Origin: Octadecabacter sp. B2R22 | Lineage (GTDB): Bacteria; Pseudomonadota; Alphaproteobacteria; Rhodobacterales; Rhodobacteraceae | DNA: 64,000 nucleotides | Assembly: GCF_018861045.1 (NCBI RefSeq) | Contig: NZ_JAHKQJ010000005.1 | Location: 1-64,000, forward strand | Direction: 5' to 3' | Part shown: piece after piece, positions 36,722-45,978 of the stretch | How the letters are laid out: each line of letters starts with the position of its first letter | Position numbering within the stretch: the stretch's first letter is position 1 | Notes under the pieces: generated by a model | Seen by the model: only the letters and a program-made list of their open reading frames with translations | Databases searched by the model: none | Told to the model about the DNA's origin: nothing | Position numbers and translations under genes: made by a program

Positions 36722-37540
36722 TCAGCCGTCTTTCAGACCCAGCACATCAATCATGTCATAAGACCCCGGCTTTTGGGTTTGCCCCCAAAGTGCGGCCTTC
36801 AATGCACCGCGCGCAAAGATCGCCCGATCTGTAGCGATATGGCTCAGCTTAATCCGCTCGCCGTAAGCCGCGAACAGCACATCATGTTCGCCGACAATGT
36901 CACCGCCGCGAATGGCACTAAAGCCGATATCTCCACGGGTTCGCGCACCCGTAATGCCATCCCGACCAGAATCGCTCACGTCCTTTAGATCAACGCCGCG
37001 CCCTTCGGCAGCCGCTTCGCCAAGCATCAAGGCCGTACCAGAGGGCGCGTCCACTTTGTGGTGGTGGTGGGCCTCGATGATCTCGATGTCGAAATCTTCA
37101 TCCAAGGCCGCAGCGACTTTCTTTGTCAGTTGCGCCAGCAGATTGACACCAAGTGACATATTTCCAGCCCGAACAATAACAGCATGATGCGACGCCGCTT
37201 CGAGATGCGCGAGGTCGTCTTCCGTCAGGCCAGTAGTGCCGATGACATGGACAGCACGGGCTTGCGCTGCGAGTTCTGCGAAACCGACGGTCGCTTCTGG
37301 GGCCGTGAAATCAATCACCGCTTGCGCCTTGGCAAATGCAGCAACAGCATCATCCGTCACGTTTACACCAACATTCGCTCCGCCCATGGCAGCGCCAACA
37401 TCTTGACCGACCCAATCGTGACCGCTCCGTTCCAGAACGCCAACCAATTTGCAGGCACCCGACGCCAAGACAGCCTTGGTCAGCATCTGCCCCATTCGGC
37501 CAGAACATCCAGTGATTACGATCCCGGGCAAATCAGTCAT
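36722..37540 (-). CDS. dapB: 4-hydroxy-tetrahydrodipicolinate reductase
   Basis: A 272-residue enzyme of lysine and diaminopimelate synthesis. The NAD(P)H motif GCSGRMGQ (11-18) and the substrate site [16 protein letters not shown] are intact. AAAGGAAAC precedes the ATG at 37540, which puts the Rossmann fold at the N-terminus; the longer frame was rejected. It is divergent from rbfA, with 69 bases between the starts. Confidence 0.96.
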   Translation of the reverse strand: MTDLPGIVITGCSGRMGQMLTKAVLASGACKLVGVLERSGHDWVGQDVGAAMGGANVGVNVTDDAVAAFAKAQAVIDFTAPEATVGFAELAAQARAVHVIGTTGLTEDDLAHLEAASHHAVIVRAGNMSLGVNLLAQLTKKVAAALDEDFDIEIIEAHHHHKVDAPSGTALMLGEAAAEGRGVDLKDVSDSGRDGITGARTRGDIGFSAIRGGDIVGEHDVLFAAYGERIKLSHIATDRAIFARGALKAALWGQTQKPGSYDMIDVLGLKDG

Positions 37541-37609
37541 GTCGTTTCCTTTCGTCACATTGGCGCCAGTGCGCTTGGCAAGCCGCTTCGCACCCCTTAC
37601 ATGGGCTGC

Positions 37610-38026
37610 ATGGCAAAGAACAGTTTTCAAGGCAAGGACGGCCCATCACAACGCCAATTGCGCGTTGGTGAGGTAATCCGTCGATCAATGTCCGAAATTT
37701 TGCAGCGCGGTGAGGTCCATGACCCCGATCTGCAACGCATGTCGATTACCGTCGGCGAAGTCCGCATGACACCCGATCTGTCGATCGCGACCTGTTTCGT
37801 GCTGCCCTTGGGCGGCAAAGATGCAGATGTGGCGATTGCGGCGTTGGCGCGCAACAAGGGCGAGCTGCGGCATCTCATCTCCAAGGGGATGAAGCTCAAG
37901 GCGACCCCTGATCTGCGGTTCCGCATTGATGATATGTATGACCGGATGGACGCAACTCGTGCGATGTTTGCCGAAGATCGTGTCGCAAAGGACGTCGCCG
38001 CAACCGATTCCGACGAGGACGAGTAA
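37610..38026 (+). CDS. rbfA: RbfA, 30S ribosome-binding factor
   Basis: A 138-residue KH-like protein needed for late 16S maturation. The [12 protein letters not shown]-terminus, the [16 protein letters not shown] strand and the [20 protein letters not shown] segment are diagnostic. The start at 37610 is the best match to the family length; no strong Shine-Dalgarno is visible. Its stop overlaps the next ATG by one base (TAATG). Confidence 0.94.
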   Translation: MAKNSFQGKDGPSQRQLRVGEVIRRSMSEILQRGEVHDPDLQRMSITVGEVRMTPDLSIATCFVLPLGGKDADVAIAALARNKGELRHLISKGMKLKATPDLRFRIDDMYDRMDATRAMFAEDRVAKDVAATDSDEDE

Positions 38027-38739
38027 TGCGTTGGCTCTTGGGCCTATGCTTTCTGGCGTCCCCTGCCGCGGCAGTGACCTGCAAGGACGTCCAGCACTTG
38101 GGCGCGTCCTATACCATTTGCGATGTCGGTGTTGATGAAGACTTGCAGCTCTTTTTGGGGGACGATGATGGCAACGTCCTTGGCAGCTTTCGCGCCGTTG
38201 AAAACTATCGTGGAGTATCTCTTTCGTTCGCAATGAACGCAGGAATGTATCACGACGACCGCTCACCCGTGGGTCACTACGTTGAGGATTTCGTTCCGCA
38301 AAGGTCTGTCATGACCCGCGAAGGTCCCGGAAACTTTGGCCTGCTGCCCAATGGTGTTTTTTGCAGCGGTGAGACATTTCAGGTTTTCGAAACGCTTAAG
38401 TTCCTAGAGCAGACCCCGCTTTGTGCGGACGCGACTCAATCCGGCCCAATGTTGGTGATTGACGGGGAACTGCACCCGCGGTTCATCCCTGACGGCACGT
38501 CCAAATTCATTCGCAACGGCGTTGGCACCCCAACCGATGGGCAGCGCGCCTATTTTGCGATTTCCAATGAGCCGGTGAACTTCCACGACTTCGCCACCTT
38601 GTTTCGCGATCACATCGGAGTGCCCAATGCTCTTTATTTTGATGGCAAAGTCAGCCGACTTCATGCCCCGCAACTGAACCGATCCGACTTCGGTTGGCAG
38701 CTTGGCCCGATCATTGGTGTGGTTGACGCCGATCAGTAG
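38026..38739 (+). CDS. Phosphodiester glycosidase family protein (DUF2233)
   Basis: A 237-residue exported protein with a signal peptide (1-16) and a DUF2233 / NAGPA-type domain. Typical stretches are SFAMNAGMYHDD, GNFGLLPNGVF, QSGPMLVIDG, IRNGVG and NALYFDG. In the family it cleaves phosphodiester alpha-GlcNAc-type bonds. It is translationally coupled to rbfA, an odd partner for a periplasmic enzyme. Confidence 0.85.
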   Translation: MRWLLGLCFLASPAAAVTCKDVQHLGASYTICDVGVDEDLQLFLGDDDGNVLGSFRAVENYRGVSLSFAMNAGMYHDDRSPVGHYVEDFVPQRSVMTREGPGNFGLLPNGVFCSGETFQVFETLKFLEQTPLCADATQSGPMLVIDGELHPRFIPDGTSKFIRNGVGTPTDGQRAYFAISNEPVNFHDFATLFRDHIGVPNALYFDGKVSRLHAPQLNRSDFGWQLGPIIGVVDADQ

Positions 38740-38779
38740 GCAGACTAACCCGCCCGCCTGACCTAAGACCGGAGGCCAC

Positions 38780-39682
38780 ATGGCACGCAAACGCAAAGGA
38801 CGCGACCTGCACGGGTGGCTTGTGGTGGATAAACCCGCCGGGATCACCTCGACCTCTGTCGTCAACAAAGTGCGCTGGGCGCTGGATGCCAAGAAGGCTG
38901 GCCATGCCGGCACGCTTGACCCAGAAGCAACGGGCGTCTTGGCGGTGGCCTTGGGCGAAGCGACAAAGACGGTTCCTTGGATCACCGATGCCCTGAAGGC
39001 CTATACCTTTACGGTGCGCCTTGGTCAGAAGACGAACACCGATGACGCCGAAGGCGAAGTCACCGCAGAAAGCGCCGAGAGACCCTCCGATGACGATATC
39101 AAAGCGGCCCTTGGGCAATTCGTCGGCGACATCATGCAAATCCCACCCGCTTTTTCTGCCGTAAAGATCGACGGTGAACGCGCCTATAAACGGGCGCGGG
39201 ATGGTGAAGAATTTGAAATCGCCGCGCGCCCTCTCTGGGTCGAAGAGCTGCTGTTGATTGATCGTCCTGACGAAGATCATGTCACCCTAGAAATGACCTG
39301 CGGCAAGGGCGGCTACGTCCGCTCTATCGCGCGCGACCTTGGTGAGGCCTTGGGCTGTCACGGCCACGTTCGCGAACTGCGCCGCATTTGGTCAGGCCCG
39401 TTTGATGCCAAAGATGGCGTCACGCTGGAACAACTCGACGAACACGCAAAGACCAACGCGCTCGACCATTTGATCTTGCCGCTCGAAGCGGGCCTTGATG
39501 ATCTGCCGCGTGTCCATTGCCCCGAAAGCAGCATCACCAAGCTGCGCAATGGCAATCCTGCGATGGTCATGGGCGATGTTGAATACGGCGAAGAATGCTG
39601 GGCCGACCACGGCGGGCAAGCCATTGCTGTTGGCGTTTTCAAATCAGGTGAACTGCATCCGACACGGGTGTTTGTGCGTTAA
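38780..39682 (+). CDS. truB: TruB, tRNA pseudouridine-55 synthase
   Basis: A 300-residue pseudouridine synthase. The [12 protein letters not shown] motif contains the catalytic D47, and the KxxGYxR-like tRNA binding region [14 protein letters not shown] follows. It modifies U55 in the T-loop of tRNAs. It stands 40 bases after the DUF2233 gene on the same strand, and its 3' end overlaps the convergent VOC gene by four bases. Confidence 0.96.
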   Translation: MARKRKGRDLHGWLVVDKPAGITSTSVVNKVRWALDAKKAGHAGTLDPEATGVLAVALGEATKTVPWITDALKAYTFTVRLGQKTNTDDAEGEVTAESAERPSDDDIKAALGQFVGDIMQIPPAFSAVKIDGERAYKRARDGEEFEIAARPLWVEELLLIDRPDEDHVTLEMTCGKGGYVRSIARDLGEALGCHGHVRELRRIWSGPFDAKDGVTLEQLDEHAKTNALDHLILPLEAGLDDLPRVHCPESSITKLRNGNPAMVMGDVEYGEECWADHGGQAIAVGVFKSGELHPTRVFVR

Positions 39683-40047
39683 CGGTGCTGATCGATCAAA
39701 ATCGGGTTCCCATCCGGATCGATGACGACGAATGACCCGATGCCACTATCTTCGCCGGTTTCTTGACTGACCTCATGCCCTGCCGCTTTTACCTTGGCCT
39801 TAATCTCGCGCACATCATCAAAGGGATCGACCTCGTTCGCCGATTGATCCCAGCCCGGGTTAAACGTGATCATGTTCCCCTCGAACATGCCTTGGAACAG
39901 ACCGATCAAGGTATCGCCGCTCTTCATGATCGCGAAGTTATGCTCCACCAGACCACCAAAGTGCGAAAACCCGAGATCTTTGTAAAACGCGATGGATTTG
40001 GTCAAGTCTTTGACTGACAGTGAAACCGAAAATGCGCCGAGTTGCAT
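39679..40047 (-). CDS. VOC family (glyoxalase-like) protein
   Basis: A 122-residue vicinal-oxygen-chelate fold protein. It begins [23 protein letters not shown], as usual for the fold, and ends with the [16 protein letters not shown] strand. It may bind a metal and a small ligand, or act as a resistance/glyoxalase-type enzyme. No substrate can be assigned. Confidence 0.85.
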   Translation of the reverse strand: MQLGAFSVSLSVKDLTKSIAFYKDLGFSHFGGLVEHNFAIMKSGDTLIGLFQGMFEGNMITFNPGWDQSANEVDPFDDVREIKAKVKAAGHEVSQETGEDSGIGSFVVIDPDGNPILIDQHR

Positions 40048-40110
40048 GGGATGTCCTTTCGCTGTGCGTTCACCCTAGCACATTTTTCGATGCTTGGGCA
40101 TAACGCTGGA

Positions 40111-40623
40111 ATGATCACTCGGACCCATATAAAAGACGACGCGCCCTCCACGGCGGTTTACTCAGATTGCGAAAGATATCGCTACGCCCTAACGCGAGTT
40201 TGGGATGAGGCCGGAACGTCGGTTCATTTTGTTATGCTCAACCCGTCCACCGCGACCGAGGTGCAAAATGATCCAACCGTTGAGCGCTGCGAACGCAGGG
40301 CGCGCGCTTTGGGGCATGGTGCGTTTCGGGTGACTAATATCTTTGCATGGCGTGACACCGATCCACGTAAAATGCGCGCCGCGTCCGAACCTATTGGCCC
40401 TGTAAATGACGACACGATCCTCGAGGGGTTGGCATGGGCGGATCAGACGATTTGCGCTTGGGGGACCCACGGGGAACACCTGAAACGCGGCCCGCAGATC
40501 GAAGCCATGTTGCGCGCTCAGGGCAGCCAACTGTTCCACCTTGGTCTGAGCAAAGCGGGCCACCCTAAACATCCACTTTATATCGCCTACACCCAAAAGC
40601 CTCAGATCTGGGCACAGGAATAG
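40111..40623 (+). CDS. DUF1643 domain protein
   Basis: A 170-residue protein matching DUF1643: LMFVMLNPSTA-like core (here VHFVMLNPSTATEVQNDPT), the RARALGHGAFRVTNIFAWR segment and the WG.HG motif. It is a cytoplasmic family of unknown function. The ATG at 40111 was chosen since the longer frame adds an unrelated tail and overlaps the VOC gene start. Confidence 0.85.
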   Translation: MITRTHIKDDAPSTAVYSDCERYRYALTRVWDEAGTSVHFVMLNPSTATEVQNDPTVERCERRARALGHGAFRVTNIFAWRDTDPRKMRAASEPIGPVNDDTILEGLAWADQTICAWGTHGEHLKRGPQIEAMLRAQGSQLFHLGLSKAGHPKHPLYIAYTQKPQIWAQE

Positions 40624-40636
40624 GCTCTGCCTGTTG

Positions 40637-40652
40637 TTAGGTACGCGTTAAC
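40637..40652 (+). promoter_or_regulatory. Candidate CtrA-like box
   Basis: TTAG-N7-TTAAC at 40637-40652 differs by one base from the TTAA-N7-TTAAC half-site pair bound by the alphaproteobacterial regulator CtrA. It lies about 126 bases before the start of the anchored RTX gene. This is a weak sequence match only. Confidence 0.3.
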
Positions 40653-40777
40653 CAATTTTCCCGATTTATAGGGTTTTTGGCGCTTCGATGATCTATGATC
40701 GCGGGGATTATCTCCATCCGCTACCTTGGGTTTGCCCCTCGCGGTCAGAATACGTCAGCCTTACGAAAGCAATTATC

Positions 40778-41629
40778 ATGTTTATGCTTCTTGGCCTTGT
40801 GGGCCTTGCAATCGCGGGAACAGCCATTGTTGGCCTACCGACGTCCGACGACGACTCAACTGTGGACGACGACTCAAATACAGATGACGTCTTGATCGAA
40901 CCAGAACATTCTGAAGCCGGCTCGAGTGGCGGAACAAACGGTCTCGATAACTTGCTCGGCGGAAGTGATGATGACAGCTTAGATGGCCTACTTGGCAATG
41001 ACTATATTGATGGTGCCGGCGGAAATGACACCCTTGTTGGTGGCGGGGGCGACGATGACATGCATGGCGGCGACGGCGACGATAAGATTGTCGGCGACGA
41101 TGGCGACGATCAGGTCTACGGTTACCTTGGCGATGACGAAATGTCCGGCGGCAACGGAGAGGACACGCTTCACGGCGGCAGCGGTGACGACCTAATTGAT
41201 GGCGCCTATGACGACGACGAACTTCTTGGCGGCTATGGGAATGATACGCTGATCGGCGGCGCGGGCCGCGATATGATCCAAGGCAGCGAAGGCGACGATT
41301 TGATCGACGGCGTGACCGGTGAAGATGCAGGCGCAGAACAAGACTACCTGAACGGCAGCGAAGGCGATGACACACTTATCGGCAACGATGGAGACGTAAT
41401 GTCAGGAGGGGACGGGGCAGACCGTTTTGAAGCCGAAAGCGGTTTGATTACGATCATGGATTACACTGATGATGACGTGCTTGTCGTCAAATACGATGAC
41501 GTGGTTCCGACCCTGACGACACAGACCACCGACAGCGGGCTTTTGCTGTTGGCCGACGGGGATGCCATCGCAGAACTGTTTGGCATCGCGTCGCTTGACG
41601 TAGACATGGTGCAGCTCATGCCGATCTAG
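40778..41629 (+). CDS. Membrane-anchored RTX-repeat protein
   Basis: A 283-residue, strongly acidic protein. An N-terminal hydrophobic helix (about 2-20, LLGLVGLAIAGTAIVGL) is followed by a Asp/Ser-rich linker (25-50) and about ten GGxGxDxxx calcium-binding nonapeptide repeats (60-215), then an ITIMDYTDDD C-terminal cap. Unlike the RTX protein at 5047, it has an N-terminal helix, so it may be anchored or Sec-exported rather than type I-secreted. Start at 40778, since the longer frame lacks a suitable site. Confidence 0.8.
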   Translation: MFMLLGLVGLAIAGTAIVGLPTSDDDSTVDDDSNTDDVLIEPEHSEAGSSGGTNGLDNLLGGSDDDSLDGLLGNDYIDGAGGNDTLVGGGGDDDMHGGDGDDKIVGDDGDDQVYGYLGDDEMSGGNGEDTLHGGSGDDLIDGAYDDDELLGGYGNDTLIGGAGRDMIQGSEGDDLIDGVTGEDAGAEQDYLNGSEGDDTLIGNDGDVMSGGDGADRFEAESGLITIMDYTDDDVLVVKYDDVVPTLTTQTTDSGLLLLADGDAIAELFGIASLDVDMVQLMPI

Positions 41630-41642
41630 CAGCACATTTCCT

Positions 41643-41671
41643 TTGCTTTCGTAAGGGAATCTTCCTATATG
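41643..41671 (+). promoter_or_regulatory. Sigma-70-type promoter of rpsO
   Basis: TTGCTT (41643-41648), a 17-base spacer and TATATG (41666-41671) match the -35/-10 layout. The leader of about 95 bases before rpsO suits the known S15 autoregulation in other bacteria. Confidence 0.55.
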
Positions 41672-41771
41672 CGCGCATCTGGCCTCGTTATCGGGGGCAG
41701 ACCACCCTCCACGGGCCCTGCTGGACGACATCCCGGCTTGTGCCATTCACCCTTTAAATAAGGAGATCCCG

Positions 41772-42041
41772 ATGTCGATTACTGCTGAAGAAAAAGCACG
41801 CTTGATGAAAGAATTCGCAATCAAAGAAGGCGACACTGGTTCGCCGGAAGTCCAGGTTGCGATCCTGACATCCCGCATTTCTACGCTCACAGAGCACTTT
41901 AAAACCCACAAAAAAGACAACCACGGTCGCCGTGGCCTTTTGAAAATGGTTGCTCTGCGCCGTAAGCTTCTGGATTACACCAAAGGCAAAGACGAGGCTC
42001 GTTACCAAGACCTCATCAAACGCTTGGGTATCCGCCGCTAA
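41772..42041 (+). CDS. rpsO: 30S ribosomal protein S15
   Basis: An 89-residue protein of exact family length, beginning [15 protein letters not shown]. It contains the conserved [10 protein letters not shown] and [12 protein letters not shown](K)[13 protein letters not shown] segments. It binds 16S rRNA early in subunit assembly. AAGGAG precedes the start, and a terminator follows. Confidence 0.97.
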   Translation: MSITAEEKARLMKEFAIKEGDTGSPEVQVAILTSRISTLTEHFKTHKKDNHGRRGLLKMVALRRKLLDYTKGKDEARYQDLIKRLGIRR

Positions 42042-42070
42042 ACCTTTTGGTTTTTGCGAACGAATAGCAG

Positions 42071-42103
42071 CCGCCTACGGGAAACCGTGGGCGGTTTTGC
42101 TTT
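42071..42103 (+). terminator. Terminator of rpsO
   Basis: Stem CCGCCTACGG (42071-42080) / CCGTGGGCGG (42085-42094) with a GAAA tetraloop and one G-T pair, followed by TTTTGCTTTT. Confidence 0.88.
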
Positions 42104-42129
42104 TCCTGTGAACCGTATAGGGAAATCCC

Positions 42130-43230
42130 ATGGACATTTTTCTCATCACCGCCCCCGGCCTGCAGGACCTGCTGGCAACCGAAGCCCGCGAAAAAGGGTT
42201 CAAAGTGACGTCTGTCATTCACGGCGGAGTCACGATCCGAGGTGAGTGGCCAAAGGTCTGGCGTGCCAACCTACAGCTTCGCGGGGCCGCACGCGTCCTT
42301 GCACGGGTTGCGGAATTTCGCGCCCTTTACTTGTCGCAACTCGAACTGAACACGCGTGACTTTGCGTGGCAGGACGTTCTGCCAAGCGGCGCATGGGTGC
42401 GCGTTGAAACCGCCTGCCATAAGTCAAAAATCTATCACGCAGGCGCCGCAACCGAGAGAGTCGAGAACGCGCTCTCCGCACGCGGTTACAACATCGCACG
42501 CGAGGAGGAAGATCTCGTCGACGCCCTATCAATCCGCGTCCGTATTGACCGTGACATCGTCACCCTATCGCTCGACACGTCGGGCGAACCTTTGCACAAA
42601 CGCGGCCACAAGGAAGCCGTCAACAAAGCGCCTATGCGTGAAACCATGGCTGCGATGTTTCTGCGCGATGCAGGTTACAACGGCAAAGAGCCGTTTTATG
42701 ACCCCATGTGCGGATCGGGCACCTTTCCAATCGAGGCCGCAGAAATCGCACGCCGGTTTGATTCCGGTCGCGCCCGCGCGTTTACGTTTCAGTCCCTGCC
42801 CAGTTTTGACGTCGAGGCGCTTGATGCGATGCGCAGCCCTGAACGGCCCGCAATGTTTAATGCCTACGGCAGTGATCGCGACCAAGGTGCTGTCACGATG
42901 TCCAAAGCCAATGCAGACCGCGCAGGCGTTGCCGATGTAACCGACTTCCAAGTGAAGCAAGTCAATGAGATCACTCCGCCGTGTGACGACGCTGGACTGG
43001 TCATGATCAACCCACCCTACGGCGGGCGTATCGGTAACAAGAAGCCGCTGTATGGCCTGTATTCTTCATTCGGAGATAGGATGAAGTCGCATTTCAAGGG
43101 GTGGCGCGTGGGGGTCATTACCACCGAACCCAGCCTCGCCAAGGCGACGGGCCTGCCGTTCAAACCCCTCGGCCCTGTTGTAGATCACGGCGGAATGAAA
43201 GTGCGGTTGTATCAAACGGACGCTCTTTGA
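42130..43230 (+). CDS. THUMP-domain class I RNA methyltransferase
   Basis: A 366-residue protein with an N-terminal THUMP domain (about 60-160) and a methyltransferase domain. Motif I is DPMCGSGTFPIEAA, and the catalytic motif IV is NPPYGG, typical of RlmL/TrmN-type N2-guanine methylation. It lies with the polysaccharide deacetylase, whose ATG overlaps its stop (TGATG). Confidence 0.9.
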   Translation: MDIFLITAPGLQDLLATEAREKGFKVTSVIHGGVTIRGEWPKVWRANLQLRGAARVLARVAEFRALYLSQLELNTRDFAWQDVLPSGAWVRVETACHKSKIYHAGAATERVENALSARGYNIAREEEDLVDALSIRVRIDRDIVTLSLDTSGEPLHKRGHKEAVNKAPMRETMAAMFLRDAGYNGKEPFYDPMCGSGTFPIEAAEIARRFDSGRARAFTFQSLPSFDVEALDAMRSPERPAMFNAYGSDRDQGAVTMSKANADRAGVADVTDFQVKQVNEITPPCDDAGLVMINPPYGGRIGNKKPLYGLYSSFGDRMKSHFKGWRVGVITTEPSLAKATGLPFKPLGPVVDHGGMKVRLYQTDAL

Positions 43231-43937
43231 TGTGGCGTCTTGCGGTAATCATCACTGTTTTGATTCTCTGCGCTTGGGGCGCTCTACAGCTAAGCCGTTC
43301 AACCACATTCATGATTGCCGGCGAAGCCATCGCACGGGTCGAGACGACTGCGCCTGTTATCGCGATTACCTTTGATGATGGCCCATCCCCGCGCTATCTG
43401 GGCGACGTTCTGACGACGCTAAACGAACATGACGCCATCGCGACTTTCTTTCTAGTGGGGCAGGACGTTGTTACGCATCCGGAATTGGTCACTCAAATTG
43501 CAAATGACGGCCATGAGCTAGGCAACCATTCCTATTCGCACCCTCGTCTGGTTCTGATGTCCCCGTCCCGCGTCGCCGCCGAGATTGAGGCTACAGATCA
43601 AGCGCTCAGAAACGCTGGGTATACGGGTGCCATCCCTTTCCGTCCGCCTTACGGCAAGAAACTAGTGGTTTTACCGTTCTATCTCTCGCGTAACGAACGG
43701 CCTGCCATTATGTGGGACGTCGCCCCAGAAGGCGATCCTGCACTTGCGGGCGACGCAGATGCCATCACAGATTTTGTCCTGCAAGAGGCCCGATCAGGCT
43801 CCATTATTTTGCTCCATCCAATGTATGATAGCGGTTCTGCTGCACGCGCTGCTTTGCCAGCCATATTGTCGGGGCTATCGGCGCGTGGTTTTGAGTTTGT
43901 GACGGTCTCTGAGTTGCTAGAACTGCGCGCACCTTAG
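43230..43937 (+). CDS. Polysaccharide deacetylase (NodB-type)
   Basis: A 235-residue protein with an N-terminal membrane anchor (about 3-22) and a NodB homology domain. The metal triad is present: D50 in TFDDGPSP, H100 and H104 in GNHSYSH. The RPPYGKK and ILLHPMYDSG motifs also match. It removes N-acetyl groups from an extracytoplasmic polysaccharide such as peptidoglycan or a capsule. The start at 43230 is coupled to the preceding stop. Confidence 0.9.
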   Translation: MWRLAVIITVLILCAWGALQLSRSTTFMIAGEAIARVETTAPVIAITFDDGPSPRYLGDVLTTLNEHDAIATFFLVGQDVVTHPELVTQIANDGHELGNHSYSHPRLVLMSPSRVAAEIEATDQALRNAGYTGAIPFRPPYGKKLVVLPFYLSRNERPAIMWDVAPEGDPALAGDADAITDFVLQEARSGSIILLHPMYDSGSAARAALPAILSGLSARGFEFVTVSELLELRAP

Positions 43938-43980
43938 ACTTCGGCACGTCGCGTCATCCTTGATCGAAATCGGACCCCTG

Positions 43981-44013
43981 CCCTAGAGTTTCTTTAACTC
44001 TGGGAGGGGAAAC
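43981..44013 (+). promoter_or_regulatory. Leader hairpin at the hydroxylase ribosome-binding site
   Basis: CCTAGAGTT (43982-43990) pairs with AACTCTGGG (43996-44004) around a TCTTT loop. The stem ends just before the strong AGGGGAAAC ribosome-binding region (44005-44013). It could be a terminator stem or a translation-affecting element. Confidence 0.35.
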
Positions 44014-44730
44014 ATGATTCCGACACTTCGTATTCTGATCAACATGGGCAGCTTGCAGCGGCTCGCACCTTTTTGGGTGTTGGGTTTTGTGCTGTTTTTC
44101 TTAAACTTTAGCATGCTGGCATGTGTGGCCGTCATTTACGGCTTCGTTCTGCAGTTCTTTGTGGAATACGTCATGCACCGGTTTCTGTACCACAAAGAAC
44201 CACCCCAGCAGCAGGGCATGTTCAATGACCTGTATCGTAGCCATATCGGCCACCATGAATTCCCGACGAACCCAGAATTTTTTACCGGTGGTGACAATTG
44301 GTATGCGCTGAAATTTGGTCTAGTTGCAGCGGCACTTCACACGTTCGCTTTGTGGCCTATCCTAGGTCTGTCAAACGCGGCTTTGTTTGGAACTGTTGCT
44401 TTGTTCCTCGGATCAGTGAGTGCGTTTACCTTTTATGAATACTGCCACACGCTGGCGCATGTGAACGTGCCTAAGGGTTGGTTTGGAAACAAGGTCACGC
44501 AAAGCCACCTGCGCCATCATTTCAACGACCATGAGACCACGTTCCACGTCAGTTTTGGTATGGGATGGATCGACCGGTTGTTTGGCACATCTTATAGCCG
44601 CGAAGACGCACGAGAGAGGTTTGATCGCGATACGATCCTAAGCCTTGGTATGGACCCCGAAGACTTGCGTTTGGTCGAGGCCAGAAAAGCGTTTGGGCTC
44701 CCAAAATCGCCGAGAGACCGAGCCGTTTAA
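44014..44730 (+). CDS. Fatty-acid hydroxylase / sterol desaturase family protein
   Basis: A 238-residue membrane di-iron protein. The histidine boxes HRFLYH, HIGHHEF, HTLAH and HLRHHFNDH occur in the order seen in fatty-acid 2-hydroxylase and carotenoid hydroxylases. Four helices surround them. It should hydroxylate a lipid or related hydrophobic substrate; no ferredoxin partner is near. It is a separate unit with a strong Shine-Dalgarno. Confidence 0.88.
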   Translation: MIPTLRILINMGSLQRLAPFWVLGFVLFFLNFSMLACVAVIYGFVLQFFVEYVMHRFLYHKEPPQQQGMFNDLYRSHIGHHEFPTNPEFFTGGDNWYALKFGLVAAALHTFALWPILGLSNAALFGTVALFLGSVSAFTFYEYCHTLAHVNVPKGWFGNKVTQSHLRHHFNDHETTFHVSFGMGWIDRLFGTSYSREDARERFDRDTILSLGMDPEDLRLVEARKAFGLPKSPRDRAV

Positions 44731-44817
44731 AAATATTCGACCGAATCTTTCCCGTCATGCGTATCATAGGGACACGCAACGTTTCGTGTTTCTGACAGTG
44801 ATCAAAAAGGTTCCGCA

Positions 44818-45789
44818 ATGATACGCTCGCTCCCCTCCATTACACTTCTATCCTGCCTTGCCGCGACATCTGCCTTGGCCGATGCCACCGACGACCGCAT
44901 CCATGAATTGGAACATCTGTTTGTGAATGCCATGGTTCTGAACGGCCCTGAAGTCGTTGATTGCACGCTGTCCGGCGGCGCACAAAGCACCTGTTTTACA
45001 ATTACAGTTAAGGCCGAACCACAAGACTACGAACCCGGCCCGTGGTGTCCGACATCCGGCAGCGACGGCCCAGAACTGGCAGGGAAGTGGTTTGTAGATG
45101 GTGAATTCGTCGATGCGGATGGCGCATTCATGGCGTCCTTGGCGGACGTTTACGATGACCCGAAATGGCAGATGGTTGATCCTGAAACAGGTGAGATCAA
45201 AGTGACGGATACGCTCGAACAGTGCGCTGCAGCCGCGCGTCCTGATGTGGGCCCCGAGTACGAAAACTTCTGCGTTGTCTGTGAACCATCCTATATGGAT
45301 GATGACGCCGCAGTGACCTACACCATCCCGCTTGAACCCGTCGCCCAAGACAGCCCAACGCCAACCAACCAAACTGGATCTGGCGTCGCTTTCAACGGCG
45401 TGCGCCTTGATGGACCCGCCCCGGTCGATGCCATTCTGGGCGCGTATACGGTTGCCCCGTTCGACGACTGTGGCGGGCACGTGAACTTGCATGTTGGCTA
45501 CCACTACCACGCGGCGACCGATTGCCTTGAAACCACGGCGCAGGATGATGGCGGCGACGCACCGGTTATCGGCATTGCAATGGATGGCTACGACATCCGC
45601 GCCCAACTTGGCGTTGAGGACCCGACGTTGGACGAATGCAACGGTCATGACCAAGGCGAGGGATACCACTATCACGCGGGCGAAGAAGGCGCGAACCTGA
45701 TCCTCGGCTGTATGACGGCCCAAGCAGGCTGTGTGTCCGAAGAAGCAGGCGCAACCTGCGACGCATCTGCACGGCCACCACGCCCTTAA
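44818..45789 (+). CDS. YHYH domain secreted protein
   Basis: A 323-residue exported protein with a signal peptide (1-20). The name-giving HxGYHYHAAT (about 220) and EGYHYHAGEE (about 285) motifs are both present, along with ten or more cysteines that would form disulfides. In this family the histidines may bind a metal; the function is unknown. A perfect inverted repeat follows. Confidence 0.82.
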   Translation: MIRSLPSITLLSCLAATSALADATDDRIHELEHLFVNAMVLNGPEVVDCTLSGGAQSTCFTITVKAEPQDYEPGPWCPTSGSDGPELAGKWFVDGEFVDADGAFMASLADVYDDPKWQMVDPETGEIKVTDTLEQCAAAARPDVGPEYENFCVVCEPSYMDDDAAVTYTIPLEPVAQDSPTPTNQTGSGVAFNGVRLDGPAPVDAILGAYTVAPFDDCGGHVNLHVGYHYHAATDCLETTAQDDGGDAPVIGIAMDGYDIRAQLGVEDPTLDECNGHDQGEGYHYHAGEEGANLILGCMTAQAGCVSEEAGATCDASARPPRP

Positions 45790-45796
45790 AAAGCTC

Positions 45797-45827
45797 TTGG
45801 GAAGCCTTTAAACACAAGGCTTCCCAA
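45797..45827. terminator. Perfect 12-bp inverted repeat (possible terminator)
   Basis: TTGGGAAGCCTT (45797-45808) and AAGGCTTCCCAA (45816-45827) with a seven-base loop, eight bases after the YHYH stop. There is no T-run on the plus strand; on the minus strand a T-rich tract follows, so it may act as a Rho-assisted or bidirectional element. Confidence 0.55.
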
Positions 45828-45906
45828 ACGTCCGCTCGTCATGTAAACGCCCCCTATCTGAGACGTAACGCTTAAGACCCCGGCGTGCGCATAAGGACAT
45901 GGGGTC

Positions 45907-45963
45907 GGTGGCAATGGGGCCACCAATGATACGAGGGACTTGGGAACGCCCAAGGGTGCCCTC
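45907..45963 (+). promoter_or_regulatory. pnp leader with two stem-loops
   Basis: GGTGGC...GCCACC (45907-45924) and a nested stem, GAGGG/CCCTC (45933-45937 and 45959-45963) enclosing CTTGGG-aacg-CCCAAG (45939-45954), lie between the start of the leader and the pnp ribosome-binding site. In other bacteria pnp mRNA leaders form hairpins used for RNase III/PNPase autoregulation, so such a role is likely. Confidence 0.5.
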
Positions 45964-45978
45964 AAATAGGAAACGATA

